Shown in pieces: positions 12,197-23,641 of a stretch of 64,000 bases of DNA; position 1 is the stretch's first letter, and every line of letters begins with the position of its first letter. The position numbers and the translations under genes are program-made. The DNA is from Apium graveolens (taxonomy: Eukaryota > Streptophyta > Magnoliopsida > Apiales > Apiaceae): the NCBI RefSeq assembly GCF_009905375.1, contig NW_027417521.1, positions 1 through 64,000 of the forward strand, in the 5' to 3' direction. The notes under the pieces were generated by a model that was given only the letters and a program-made list of their open reading frames with translations, ran no database searches and was not told the DNA's origin.

Positions 12197-14113
12197 TGTA
12201 ATAACCCCAAAAATTTTGGACTTTTTGTAACCCTTATGAATAGTGATTTTGCTGATTATGCTGATTAAGGAAATTTTTCATGCCACACTATGTAGGAATT
12301 CTTTTATTGATAATCTCTGATCTTATTAGTACTCCATAACGTATATGAGTGTATGTAAAGATCGTCAGAATCCAAATTCGAACACTTTGATTTTTCCCGA
12401 AAATCCACCAGATACCGAAATAATTGAGTACAAGGTAACATGATTAAAAGCATTTAAATTCAAGGATTATAAGCAAGGATCATTAAAGGACTATAAAATA
12501 TTAAGAGAGGGTTAGGGAAGCCCAAGTAATAAGATCCCGGATATGATCCCTCAAACGATCAACGAGAACGAGAGTTAAGTGAACCGTAAAACAAATAAAC
12601 GTCCAAGGGGAAAGCACATGCAAGTAACATGAGAAGGAAGCTTCTAAGATAAGATAAAACATGTGGTTAGAAGCAAGGTGACGTCATCACACCACAAGAA
12701 TGAGACATGTGGCAAAGTAGTGATGCAATCAATGACATAAGCAAGTGAAAACAAGATATTTAGCCAATAATTAACCACAACCATGCATTCTTTAAACAAA
12801 TATCAAGGCAAGACAAGCAAGCAAAAGCTCTCCCCCATTTCTTTCTTCTTCCATTTGGCCTTTTCAAGAAATGAAGAAATAGATTTTCAAAACTCAAGTT
12901 CTAGGCCATGGAAAATTACAAGGTTTGTTTCCTTGGATCCTATATTTCATAACTTAGTTATACCATGAGTTTAAGATCAAGATTCCATGGTTTGCATAGC
13001 TAATCCACTCATCAAAGATGATAATGAATAGTAGTGAATAGTAACTTACTTTGATTTTCTTGATTTTCATGAAAGCTTAAGGTTGATTAAGCATAGATCA
13101 AGGTTCCTAGAGGCTTGTTAGTGACTACCCACTCTCCAAGGAAGGTATAAACTCTTGAACCCTTAGTTTTAAGTTTGGTTTTTTTGGATGATAATAGTGC
13201 TTAGATGAATGGGTTTAGTTTGATGTTGATGGATGTTGGATTGTTGTTGAATTGGTGATGATTTGGTGTAGTTTAAACTTGGGAAATCGTTAGGTTATAG
13301 CCGTCGTAATGCCCGATTTTCTATAAACTGTTTTGTGATTAACTGTTGGACCCGAATACCCACTTCTATAAACTAACCATTTCCATTCTTAGATAGGTTA
13401 TGTTTCAAGCTTCGTTTTGATATGTGGTTTGCTTGAATCCGATGTACGGTTTAGGAGAAACGACCGTTTTAAGTAACGGTGTTTCGCGAACGAACTTTTA
13501 CCTCTCACCTTACTTTGAAACCTTGGTTAAGGCCCTTAAATGACTAATTGGAGTTTAAAACAATTATTTAAAGTGTACTAGGAAGTTGGTAGGGTATTCA
13601 CGAAAGCTTCGCCTTAAAATTCGTAACGGTTAATTTATTAAAAATGGTGGAGCCGAGGGTACTCGAACGACTTTTGTGATTTGTTAAGCGTATAAATGAC
13701 CATAAGCAAACGTTAGGGTTCAATTGGTTAAAGTCTAGTTTCTTAAGTGACCGTGGTTTAATTCCAGCTCATGTTGTTGTTCATAGGTTACCGGACCCAC
13801 TCTAAGCTTAAGTCTACCCCGGAGCACTCAGGCAAGTTTTCTACCCGTTATACTGTTGTTGTGATGTAAATATATGTATATGCATTATCTTGTGATAAGT
13901 GCATGATTGTTATTAGCAACTCTTGCGATATATTGGAGCATGTGATATGGTATATATGCATGTCTATTTCGTAATCTTGATATCTAATTGTTGATTCAAT
14001 TGCTTATAAGTTGCATAATACCTATGCTAGAGATAAGCAGTAGTTGCATATACCCTTAGTATAGGGGACCCAAATGTGAACATTTTTCTAAACAGGGAGT
14101 CGATGTTCCCGAG

Positions 14114-14117
<4 letters not shown>

Positions 14118-14149
<32 letters not shown>

Positions 14150-14372
14150 ATATAGTTTTCAAAACTATTAATCGAATAAGGTTTATTCGATAACTTTATT
14201 TTATTTAATAAATATTAATTTGAATATTAATTTGAGGACTTATACTCTGCTTACTTTATTTAATGAATATTATTTTGAATATTCATTCGAGGATTTAAGA
14301 CTCCATTTATTTTATTTAATGAATATTATTTTGAATATTCATTTGAGGACTTATGACTCCGCTTATTTATTA
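14118..14372 (+). repeat. (TA)n tract and three ~58-bp tandem units in the F 5' LTR
   Basis: A TA dinucleotide run (14118-14147) is followed by three units of the pattern 'gaatattattttgaatattc..gaggactta.gactccgcttatttta'. Each unit contains the near-palindrome GAATATT...AATATTC. The same layout is present in the F 3' LTR and, with four units, in LTR G. Confidence 0.85.
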
Positions 14373-14860
14373 AATAATATTCTTTATTTTATTAAAGAAT
14401 AATGTTTCGATAATCAAACTTATTTTCGATTATTCAAATAAAGATCGTACTTTCGTATAAGTATATCTTTGGTTATTTATTATTCATTTCAAGTATAAGT
14501 TTTAAAACTTTTACTTCAATTATTTTTATAAGGATTATCCTTATGGGAATATTATTTAAATAATAATATTCAGATATTTTCTAATATATCGGGACTGATT
14601 TATTTCATTAAATCAGCTTTACTCCAAACATTCTTAAAAATGTTTTCGAGTCTTCAAAATGATTTTTAAAAGTTATGGCGGATCCCCAAACTCATTTTTA
14701 TATTTAAGATCCTCATTTCAGTGGGGATTTAAATACTCGCTCAAAACCTGAGGGATCCGGCTCTATGGTGTATTTTATATTCGCAACGAGGTTGCTGTTT
14801 TGAGAATACAATTTGATTACTTGCCCAACGTTCGGGAAGTAAGTCCATCTAATTGAGTCG

Positions 14861-14990
14861 GCATAAGCGACAGGCCGGGGTACGGTCTATGAAGGTGTAA
14901 GAGGCTGGGTGAAAGTCCATCCACGCATAAGTGGCCGGGTAACGGTCTAGCGCGAGGTCCTAATACGGCCAGGGTGATGACCGGCGAGGA
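14861..14990 (+). repeat. Cluster of ~31-bp GC-rich imperfect repeats in the F 5' LTR
   Basis: Four units with the core 'gcataagtggccgggtaacggtct', varying in the middle. They stand out as an island of high GC in AT-rich LTR DNA. The counterpart in the 3' LTR is at about 24355-24480. Confidence 0.7.
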
Positions 14991-16131
14991 ATCCGTCCAT
15001 CTACAGTAAAAAAGGTTACTTATTGGTATATTTGCATGGTCAGCAAGATATCAGGTTTATGCCAAGGTTTTCTCCTTTCCAAATTCATTGGATATTACAA
15101 CTCTGTTTATAATTTTCATAACAGAGGTATTCAAGGAGTGTATGAAATGTATATATATAGGTGTATATATATATCGGGACTTAATGAAGTATCTCGTAAC
15201 TTCATTACTTATAATGATATTTCAAGGATTGAATCTATTCAAATCTTATCTTGTAGTCTCATCTATGTGATGAACTTTTGGAAACGGATTATACCTTGAA
15301 CGGTGGTAGTTTAAGTAGTATTCGGAAAAGATATAAGTATATTGGAGTATCTCGTAATTTCACCTTTTCAACTTATATCTGGTTAATAATTATCTTATAC
15401 ATGACAAAGATTTACAGAAAAATGTTGAGACAAGGTTAGATATATGAGATCACCTTGCAATGATATTTTTATACAGTTATAAACTGGAACTCTGCATATA
15501 TTATGCATGGCAGAGGATTTCAAAGATTTTGAAAAGTATATACATATATACTAAATATTTTGTGACTTGGTCGCATTAAGAGGTCAGACTTGGTTCAATT
15601 CTTCTTGACCAAGACTTTCATGAGTGCTATGAGAATGCTCATATATTGTTAATCATTATACATATTATTTTGGTGGGCTTGTTGCTCACCCTTGCTTTCT
15701 TCTTTCATCACACAACAACAGATAGACAAGATGAACAGGACCAAGCTCCCAATTCGTGAGCGGATAGGAAACGTTCTGCAGTTTCCTGTAGGCGTTGATG
15801 CCGTTGTGGCTGAGGTAGGAACTACCAATAGGCTAGGCTTTCAACTTTTGATGTACCAGACTTATGTATATTATGAATTGTAATAATGGCAAAGAATATG
15901 TAAATTTATTCAGAAACCCTTTTGAGGTGTAATGACTTATAATTGTGGAATAAAATGACTTGTGTTATTTTTGGTATTCATCTCTGAGACTATAACTTGT
16001 GGTGTGTGTGTGTATATTGTGGGGTCACAGTACGCAGTAGTTGGTTGACTGTTAAGATTAAGTATTGATAAGGGAAATGGAACTTGTGACAACCCGAATC
16101 CCCGACCCCGGATTTGGGGGTGTTACAGAAA

Positions 16132-16143
16132 TGGTATCAGAGC
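16132..16143 (+). other. Primer-binding site of F
   Basis: TGGTATCAGAGC four bases after the 5' LTR end, matching initiator methionine tRNA, as in many chromoviruses. Confidence 0.9.
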
Positions 16144-16530
16144 TAAGCGTTATAAACCTCAGAGATGATGTGACGTTAAAATAATTTCACTAAGATAATA
16201 AGGACTCTTGCCAAGTTCATAGTCGGACTACCTAACGTAGTACTGACAGTTATAACCCTTGTGGGAACCCTTATAAATATCGTGATAGAAGCGTAGTTCG
16301 TTATCGTATATGGTAGCGGGACTCCGAACCCTGAGGTTGAGGAGCAAAAATGCGATGATGTTTTATTACTAATTGGAGATCGGATTGTGGATCTGATAGA
16401 GCGTCCTAACGCAGGACCGGATGATGTTCATATTGAGGATGTAGTGGTTGTGGATGTTGTCCTAGAAGGGATTGTTGCTGAGGAGGATTCCGTGGAGGAT
16501 CCTGACAAGAATGAATAAAGGACCACTGAG
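16144..16530 (+). other. F leader with a short acidic coding remnant
   Basis: Between the PBS and the first pol fragment. A stretch from about 16321 to 16517 reads without a stop as an acidic, valine-rich peptide (DDVHIEDVVVVDVVLEG). I do not recognise it. It may be a remnant of the gag N-terminus. Confidence 0.4.
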
Positions 16531-17400
16531 GAATTGATGACCATGGTTAGGGAAACTTCCAGAGGTAGGATTGGCCGGTCACTACCGGAGGTTTGTTCAA
16601 GTTTGTAAAGATAGTAGCCCCTTCAACGCGGCTACTCGTAAGACTGAGAAGTTCGAATGGACAGAGAAATGTAAGAACAGCTTTTAAGAACTGAAGCAAA
16701 GATTGGTGACGACCCCTATGATGGAGTTGCCCGATGGAAAAGGAGATTTTGTGATGTGTAGTGACGCTTCGCATAAGGAATTAGGGTGCTTCTTATATAG
16801 CACAACAAGGTAATCGCGTACGCGTCAAGACAATTAAGGGAATATAAAATTCGATATCCCCACCAGAGAGCTTGGGCTCGTGGCAATAGTTTGCCCTAAA
16901 TATTTGAGGCACTACTTATATGGAGAGAAGTGCGAGATTTACATAAGCCGTAAGTGCTCTAGTATATTTTCACGCAGAAAGAGCTCAACATGCGCCAGAG
17001 GAGGTGGTTAGAGATAATCAAGAATTATGTTTGGGAGATTCTTTATCATTCAGGGAAAGCCAATGTGGTGGCTGATGCCCTTAGTAAAAGGAGAGACTCA
17101 AGATGATAATGTCTTTGGGAGAGTTTATAAGAGATTTTGAGAAAATGGAAATAGAAGTGAAGGTAACCGGAGCCGGTACCGAAAGCTGTTTGAGATTGTA
17201 ATACAGCCCGAGTTATTAGAAAAGAATATACTGTGCAAGAAAAAGTGATGAATGAAGGCAGAGAGCCAATGACTGGAGAAGAGATTAATACCAAGAAAGA
17301 TGATAAGTGAATAATGAGGTATTCCTACAGAATTTGGGTTCCAAACGTTTAAGAGCTTAAGGACTGGATCTTAGATGAAATCCATAGCTCGAGGAATAAG
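16531..17400 (+). pseudogene. Displaced pol fragment of F: RT end, RNase H, integrase start
   Basis: Translating across several frames gives the gypsy order YYRRFV (end of RT), KTEKFEWTEKC, DGKGDFVMCSDASHKELG (first RNase H motif, near 16735-16770), IAYASRQLREYE-like and YPTRELGLVAIVFALN, HYLYGEKCEIYIS, and [12 protein letters not shown] (near 17055). A WVPNV.ELK segment that opens integrase follows (about 17325). It is broken by many stops and frameshifts. The odd point is its position: it lies upstream of the gag remnant, where no pol sequence should be, and a second RT-thumb/RNase H remnant lies downstream in the normal place. Confidence 0.8.
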
Positions 17401-17579
17401 ATTTAGGGCAAACCCCGAATGTGATAGTCAGGGAGGTCGCCATCAAGAAAGAAAGAACCCATAATATAATGAAATGAAAAACAAGGATTTTAACGTATAA
17501 GATAACCCTGATTATGGGAGAAGGATGAAACATTTCACACTGAGAAAATAGAAGTCGAGCAAGATAAGGAGACCCGAGA

Positions 17580-18125
17580 CGGTGCTCCTATACGGCAATT
17601 CATGGACCTGGCTAAAAAAAAGAACTTAGACTATTATCCCCAACCACCACCTTGAGGAAACAATGCGGTAGGAAATTCTTTCATGACCTTTAAGTCGCTA
17701 CGCTCTCAGAGTTCCAAGGAAATAGCTGACCCAGTCGAGGCAAGAGCCTGGCTAAAGGAAATACATGAATCATTTGAGATTCTAAATGATTGACGAGTCA
17801 CAAAAGACTGTTTTTGTCACTTACCCTCCTAAGAGAGAGGCCACCCGCTGGTGAAAGGCCAAGAAAGGCACGGAGCCAGAGGTTATAATAAACTGATTAA
17901 AGTTCAGTCAATTGTTTTCGGGAAAGTACTTGCCAAGGTAATGGAGGTAGTGTAAAAGCTTTAGAGCCAGAACAAAAGCGGACGAGCTATGATGAATTAT
18001 GAATCTAAGTTGTAAAAGTTATCAAGATTCATTTTGAGGACACGAATCCAGAATGACGGGATGTTTGAAATCAATGCTTATGTTGTGATGGTTCATGTAA
18101 TGGTTGTAATGGAAACGAAAATAAA
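17580..18125 (+). pseudogene. gag remnant of F
   Basis: Readable pieces are typical of chromovirus gag: FMTFKSLRSQSSKEIADPVE followed by ARAWLKEIHESFEIL (about 17685-17790), the later 'REATRWK' type element, and a KLSRFI segment near 18015. Stops and indels separate the pieces. No CCHC knuckle could be read with confidence. It lies downstream of a pol fragment, which is abnormal. Confidence 0.75.
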
Positions 18126-18559
18126 AGACTGAAAAGGGAAGGAGTATAAAGGGATATAAAGGAAATAGAGTTGAGAAGTGATAAGGGAGTTAGGTATGGG
18201 AAACCCTAAGAAACCCTTGCAATAAATATAGAGAAGTGTGTCATCATCAGCGCGATGGTGACTGATCATGAGATAAATTCAAGGTTTGAAGGCGTAAGCG
18301 ATACATATAGTTAATTCCCTTGAAGTTGACAGTATTCGATAAAAATTTGAGATTGATCGATTGATTAATAAGGAAACACGGATGGACTGAGGAGACAAGA
18401 AAGTATGAAATTAGGAAAATTGGATGAAGGAAGTGACCTTCAAGAATGTGAAGTGTAAGTAACGCATGTGAATTGATACCCAAAGAGGGAGACACCAAGT
18501 ATAGAAGATATCTCAACATTGAGATGACTGTTGAGATAAACAACAAAAGTAAATGAGGA

Positions 18560-19500
18560 TTTAGTAAAAAAAGAAGTTCACGTTGAACACGACCAATATC
18601 TTCTAGATCATCCCTGTTATCATTACTGAATCAGGCAAGAAAAGTAGATAACCGATGTTATCTTTTGGAGGCCATATTGATTGACCTCATATTGAATACA
18701 GATGTTATTGCGAAATTAGGCATATACTATCGAGATGGGAATAATTAAATAAGATACCCTTATCAGGGATATATGACTTGATTTATCGATGAAAGGATGC
18801 AAGTACCTTTTTAAAAGGTGGAATTAAGGACATAACCTCAATAGCTTGAGATGAACCATGTGGGATGCATAAAGGATGGCATTTCACCCTTAATAGGGAT
18901 ATTATGAGTTTGGGTAGTATGGAACGAAGGACTAAGGTAACAACAACCTTTAAAGATCAGTAGAGAAATTTTTCAGAAGTACATAGACAATGGTTCTAGT
19001 ATTAGTAAATGGTATTTTGATATGCCCTGTATCTAGGGAATACAGGAGGAACGATTCAAGGATAACCTTAGAGGTTTTACAAGAAAAAAGGTAATATTCA
19101 AAGTTCTCAAGAAAAGAAATTTTGATAAAGGAAATGTGACGTAATTATAATATTGCCAGGTGGGCACGTGTTGAACCATAAGAAAGTATAGATCGACCCA
19201 ATGAAGGTCGAGATTGGTGAAAACAAGTAGGACCCAAGATAAGAGACGTCTGAAGTATGATCGAGAGTCAGTCGTGACAATGTTAACCTCAAAAAAAAAG
19301 ACCGAGGCAATAACTTATGGAAAAATGGTGATATATTTTTTTACCAAAGCGTAAGGAAGATCATTTTCATACAAGCAGTGATTGGAAATGAGGTAGAAAA
19401 TTTAGTTGAAGGTCATTTAAAAGACATTGATTGTAAGGAAATTTTACTATCAGGAAAGGCCAAAGAGGTGGCCGACACTTTAAATGTAAGAGGATAATTA
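18560..19500 (+). pseudogene. RT thumb and RNase H remnant of F
   Basis: Heavily decayed. The clearest pieces are GGHVLN..V.IDPMKVE (about 19155-19215), corresponding to the FLGHVV...VDPAKVEA segment after the RT palm, and a DIDCKEILLSGKAKEVADTL piece (about 19420-19480), matching the end of RNase H. The protease and RT palm cannot be located with confidence. 18126-18560 carries nothing I can identify. Confidence 0.6.
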
Positions 19501-20980
19501 TAGGCGCTCGTGCCAGAGGAATACAGTGATGATGGTTGAAGCCGTGAAGGTTGTATTATGGTTTGGAAGATTGACATTCCTTCTGATGATTGTGCGATAC
19601 TCAATCGTAATAGTAGTTTGGTAAAGATTTAATTCATGTAATTGTTGTGAGCGGACTATCTATCTTAGAAGGTCCTATCTTGAGAATAAGCCAGGACCAT
19701 GTTTTAAAAAGGACGAAATGAACCTTTGAGCTTCATGTCTCCTAATATAGACATATGATTAAGAATGGTATTAACCTGCTATCGTTGCTTTTATTGAAAC
19801 TCTTCTGCAATTTTATCTGCTTCATGTCATATGTACGCCAAGTTCAGGAGTGTTCTTCATGAATCATGAACGATGATCATGTTGCCTCCTTAGAAGAATT
19901 GGATACGATAGCTATTGACTTTGTATGGTTAGATATTAAGACTTCATGGAAAATGAATGACTACATTAGGTCAACGGTGGACCATAGTAATGCAGGAATG
20001 ATTCTACGAGTAATGAGCCGATTGCTTACAACCGTGAGAGTTGTATTGGAATGGATGTTGAGATTGAGTACCACTAATCGGGTCGTGGTGGTGTATAAGT
20101 TATCATTAATAGACTAATTAAGTAGATTATCTACCTATTGAATACTTATTCCTTCTTATCAATAGAGAGTCGTATTACTATACGAGGAAGTTTGCGGTGC
20201 AAGCATAGAATTCTAGTAACGATGATGTCTAGAATGAGATCCCAGATTCGATTTTCGATGTCGAGGGAGTTTCAAAGGTGATTGTGTATAAGCTCGAGGA
20301 AGAGCATGGGTCCATAGAATGATGGACGAAATAGCAAAAATATTTAAGCATGTGAAATGCGATGCGATAATACTGGATATTGATATAGATACATATGTTT
20401 TGTTCTCCCATGACAAACCTCCATAGTTCAGAGGTAGATTTCAAGCCAGATATTTGTGGCAGTATTTTTTTTTCATATACAATTCTCTTCAATTCGTTCT
20501 TTTCTCTTCTTTTCATTTCATGTAAGTTGAGAAGAACAACCCTTCCAGAAGGGGAGGTATTGCCCGAATGACTATCTATCTGTGTGATAAAAGCCTAGTA
20601 GGATACCACATGTTGTTTAATTGCTTGTCAAGTACTAAAGGCTAGCCACCTTCTGTACTAACTATGCAATAGAACAAGTGTTCATGATCATAGTGATCTC
20701 TCAATAAATTCTTTTACTTCTATACGAAGGACCAAGCTTTCGAAGATGGAGGCAGCTAGAGATGAAGTGGTACCAAGTACGGTGGTATTCCGATTCTAAC
20801 GCGTTCGTGATACTAAGGTTGACGTGATTATTAAAAGGTTATAGAACGCTAACGAGCAAAAGTATAACTAGTATAATATTAGGAACGGAAGATAGTAGCG
20901 ATTACGAACTGGAAAAGAATGGGTATTGAGAAGCAAAAGCTATAATGCTAGAAGCTATGATGAGATTTTATGCAATAGAC
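19501..20980 (+). other. Unrecognised internal sequence of F
   Basis: Should hold the integrase zinc domain and core by position. Short open stretches exist (for example 19866-20117), but I could not match them to integrase motifs. It is treated as decayed pol, with no separate gene called. Confidence 0.4.
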
Positions 20981-21710
20981 TTGAAAGAATTTAGAATGAT
21001 CACTTAACGCAGATTGAGTTTTCTTACGATAATAGATCGTATGTCAGTATCGAGATATCGCCTTATGAGATCCTTGAAGGAAGACAATGTCGATCTCCCT
21101 TATGTTCGGATGAAGTTGTAGAGCGCAAGATGCTCGGACCCGCAGTAGTCCAAAGGACCAAGGATATAATAGATATAATCAGAGGACGGATGGTAGTAGC
21201 CCAAGATGGACATAAGAAGTATGCTGATTTGACAACAAAAGGACAAAGAGTATGAAGTAGGGGACCTTTTGTTGTTAAAGGTATTCCCTTGGAAAGCCTT
21301 GGAAAGTATGGATTAGGTTCGGAAAGAAAGGAAAGCTAAGCCCACGAATTGTTGGACCCTTGGATATATTAAGACGTATTGGGAAGTTAGCATATGAACT
21401 AGCCCTACCCCCGAACATGTAGCAAGTTCATAATGTGTTCCACGTATCAAGGTTAAGGAAGTGTAATTTGGATGCCAGAAAAATAGGGGCATATGAGCGC
21501 ATAGACATGCAACCAGACGTAACCTATATGGAGCAACCAGGAAGGGTTATAGATTGAAAAGGAACAAGTGCTTAGGAGAAGGGTTATCAAACTAGTCAGA
21601 GTTTGATGGTAGAACCACAATGTGGGAAAATTTACTTGAGAGTTAGAAAGTGCAATGCTAAGAGAGTATCCCTATTCATTTTCTATCTGATTCCGGGACG
21701 GAATCCTTTT
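20981..21710 (+). pseudogene. Integrase C-terminus and chromodomain-like tail of F
   Basis: Across frames it reads in the usual Tekay/Del order: the QIEFSYDNRSYVSIEISPYE end of the core, GRQCRSPLC, RTKDIIDIIRGRMVVAQDGH, then the GPY/F-like segment 'spriVGPF..LRRIGKLAYELALPPN'. VHNVFHVSRLRK follows near 21435, and a tail near 21500-21680 with YMEQPGRVID and LESAMLREYPY resembles the chromodomain that these elements use to target heterochromatin. Several indels break it. The purine tract follows. Confidence 0.82.
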
Positions 21711-21722
21711 AAGGAGGGGAGA
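21711..21722 (+). other. Polypurine tract of F
   Basis: AAGGAGGGGAGA immediately before the 3' LTR start (TGTAATAACC); the primer for plus-strand synthesis. Confidence 0.88.
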
Positions 21723-21723
21723 C

Positions 21724-23609
21724 TGTAATAACCCCAAAAATTTTGGACTTTTTGTAACCCTTATGAATAGTGATTTTGCTGATTATGCTGATTAAGGAAA
21801 TTTTTCATGACACACTATGTAGGAATTCTTTTATTGATATTCTGAGATCTTATTAGTACTCCATAACGTATATGAGTGTATATAAAGATCGTCAGAATCC
21901 AAATTCGAACACTTTGATTTTTCCCGAAAATCCACCAGATACCGAAATAATTGAGTACAAGGTAACATGATTAAAAGCATTTAAATTCAAGGATTATAAG
22001 CAAGGATCATTAAAGGACTATAAAATATTAAGAGAGGGTTAGGGAAGCCCAAGTAATAAGATCCCGGATATGATCCCTCAAACGATCAACGAGAACGAGA
22101 GTTAAGCGAACCGTAAAACAAATAAACGTCCAAGGGGAAAGCACATGCAAGTAACATGAGAAGGAAGCTTCTAAGATAAGATAAAACATGTGGTTAGAAG
22201 CAAGGTGACATCATCACACCACAAGAATGAGACATGTGGCAAAGTAGTGATGCAATCAATGACATAAGCAAGTGAAAACAAGATATTTAGCCAATAATTA
22301 ACCACAACCATGCATTCTTTGCACAAATATCAAGGCAAGACAAGCAAGCAAAAGCTCTCCCCCATTTCTTTCTTCTTCCATTTGGCCTTTCAAAGAAATG
22401 AAGAAATAGATTTTCAAAACTCAAGTTCTAGGCCATGGAAAATTACAAGGTTTGTTTCCTTGGATCCTATATTCATAACTTAGTTATACCATGAGTTTAA
22501 GATCAAGATTCCATGGTTTGCATAGCTAATCCACTCATCAAAGATGATGATGAATAGTAGTGAATAGTAACTTACTTTGATTTTCTTGATTTTCATGAAA
22601 GCTTAAGGTTGATTAAGCATAGATCAAGGTTCCTAGAGGCTTGTTAGTGACTACCCCACTCTCCAAGGAAGGTATAAACTCTTGAACCCTTAGTTTTAAG
22701 TTTGGTTTGTTTGGATGATAATAGTGCTTAGATGAATGGGTTTAGTTTGATGTTGATGGATTTTGGATTGTTGTTGAATTGGTGATGATTTGGTGTAGTT
22801 TAAACTTTGGAAATCGTTAGGTTATAGCCGTCATAATGCCCGATTTTCTATAAACTGTTTTGTGATTAACTGTTAGACCCGAACACCCACTTCTATAAAC
22901 CAACCATTTCCATGCTTAGATAGGTTATGTTTCAAGCTTCGTTTTGATATGTGGTTTGCTTGAATCCGATGTACGGTTTAGGAGAAACGACCGTTTTAAG
23001 TAACGGGGTTTCGCGAACGAACCTTTACCCCTCGCCTTACTTTGAAACCTTGGTTAAGGCCCTTAACTGACTAATTGGAGTATGAAACAATTATGTAAAG
23101 TGTACTAGGAAGTTGGTAGGGTATTCGCGAAAGCGTTGCCTTAAAATTCGTAACGGTTAATTTATTAAAAATGGTGGAGCCAATGGTACTCGAATGACTT
23201 TTGTGATTTTTTAAGCGTAGAAATGACCATAAGCAAACATTAGGGTTCAATTGGTTAAAGTCTAGTTTCTTAAGCGACCGTGGTTACCGGACCCAATCTA
23301 AGCTTAAGTCTACCCCGGAGCACTCAGACAAGTTTTCTACTCGTTATACTGTTGTTGTGATGTAAATATATGTATATGCATTATCTTGTGATAAGTGCAT
23401 GATTGTTATTTGCAAATCTTGCGATATATTGGAGCATGTGATATGATATATATGCATGTCTGTTTCGTAATCTTGATATCTAATTGTTGATTCAATTGCT
23501 TATAAGTTGCATAATACCTATGCTAGAGATAAGCAGTAGTTGCGTATACCCTTAGTATAGGGGACCCAAAGGTGAACATTTTTCTAAACCGGGAGTCGAT
23601 GTTCCCGAG

Positions 23610-23641
<32 letters not shown>

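Larger units (their letters stand above)
12197..16127 (+). repeat. 5' LTR of element F
   Basis: 3,931 bp with TG...CA ends. It holds a (TA)n tract, three ~58-bp tandem units and a cluster of GC-rich ~31-bp units. The 3' end (gaccccggatttgggggtg) resembles, in opposite orientation, the outer end of LTR D at 37673. No coding function is seen; short ORFs inside it are not conserved with G. Confidence 0.94.
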
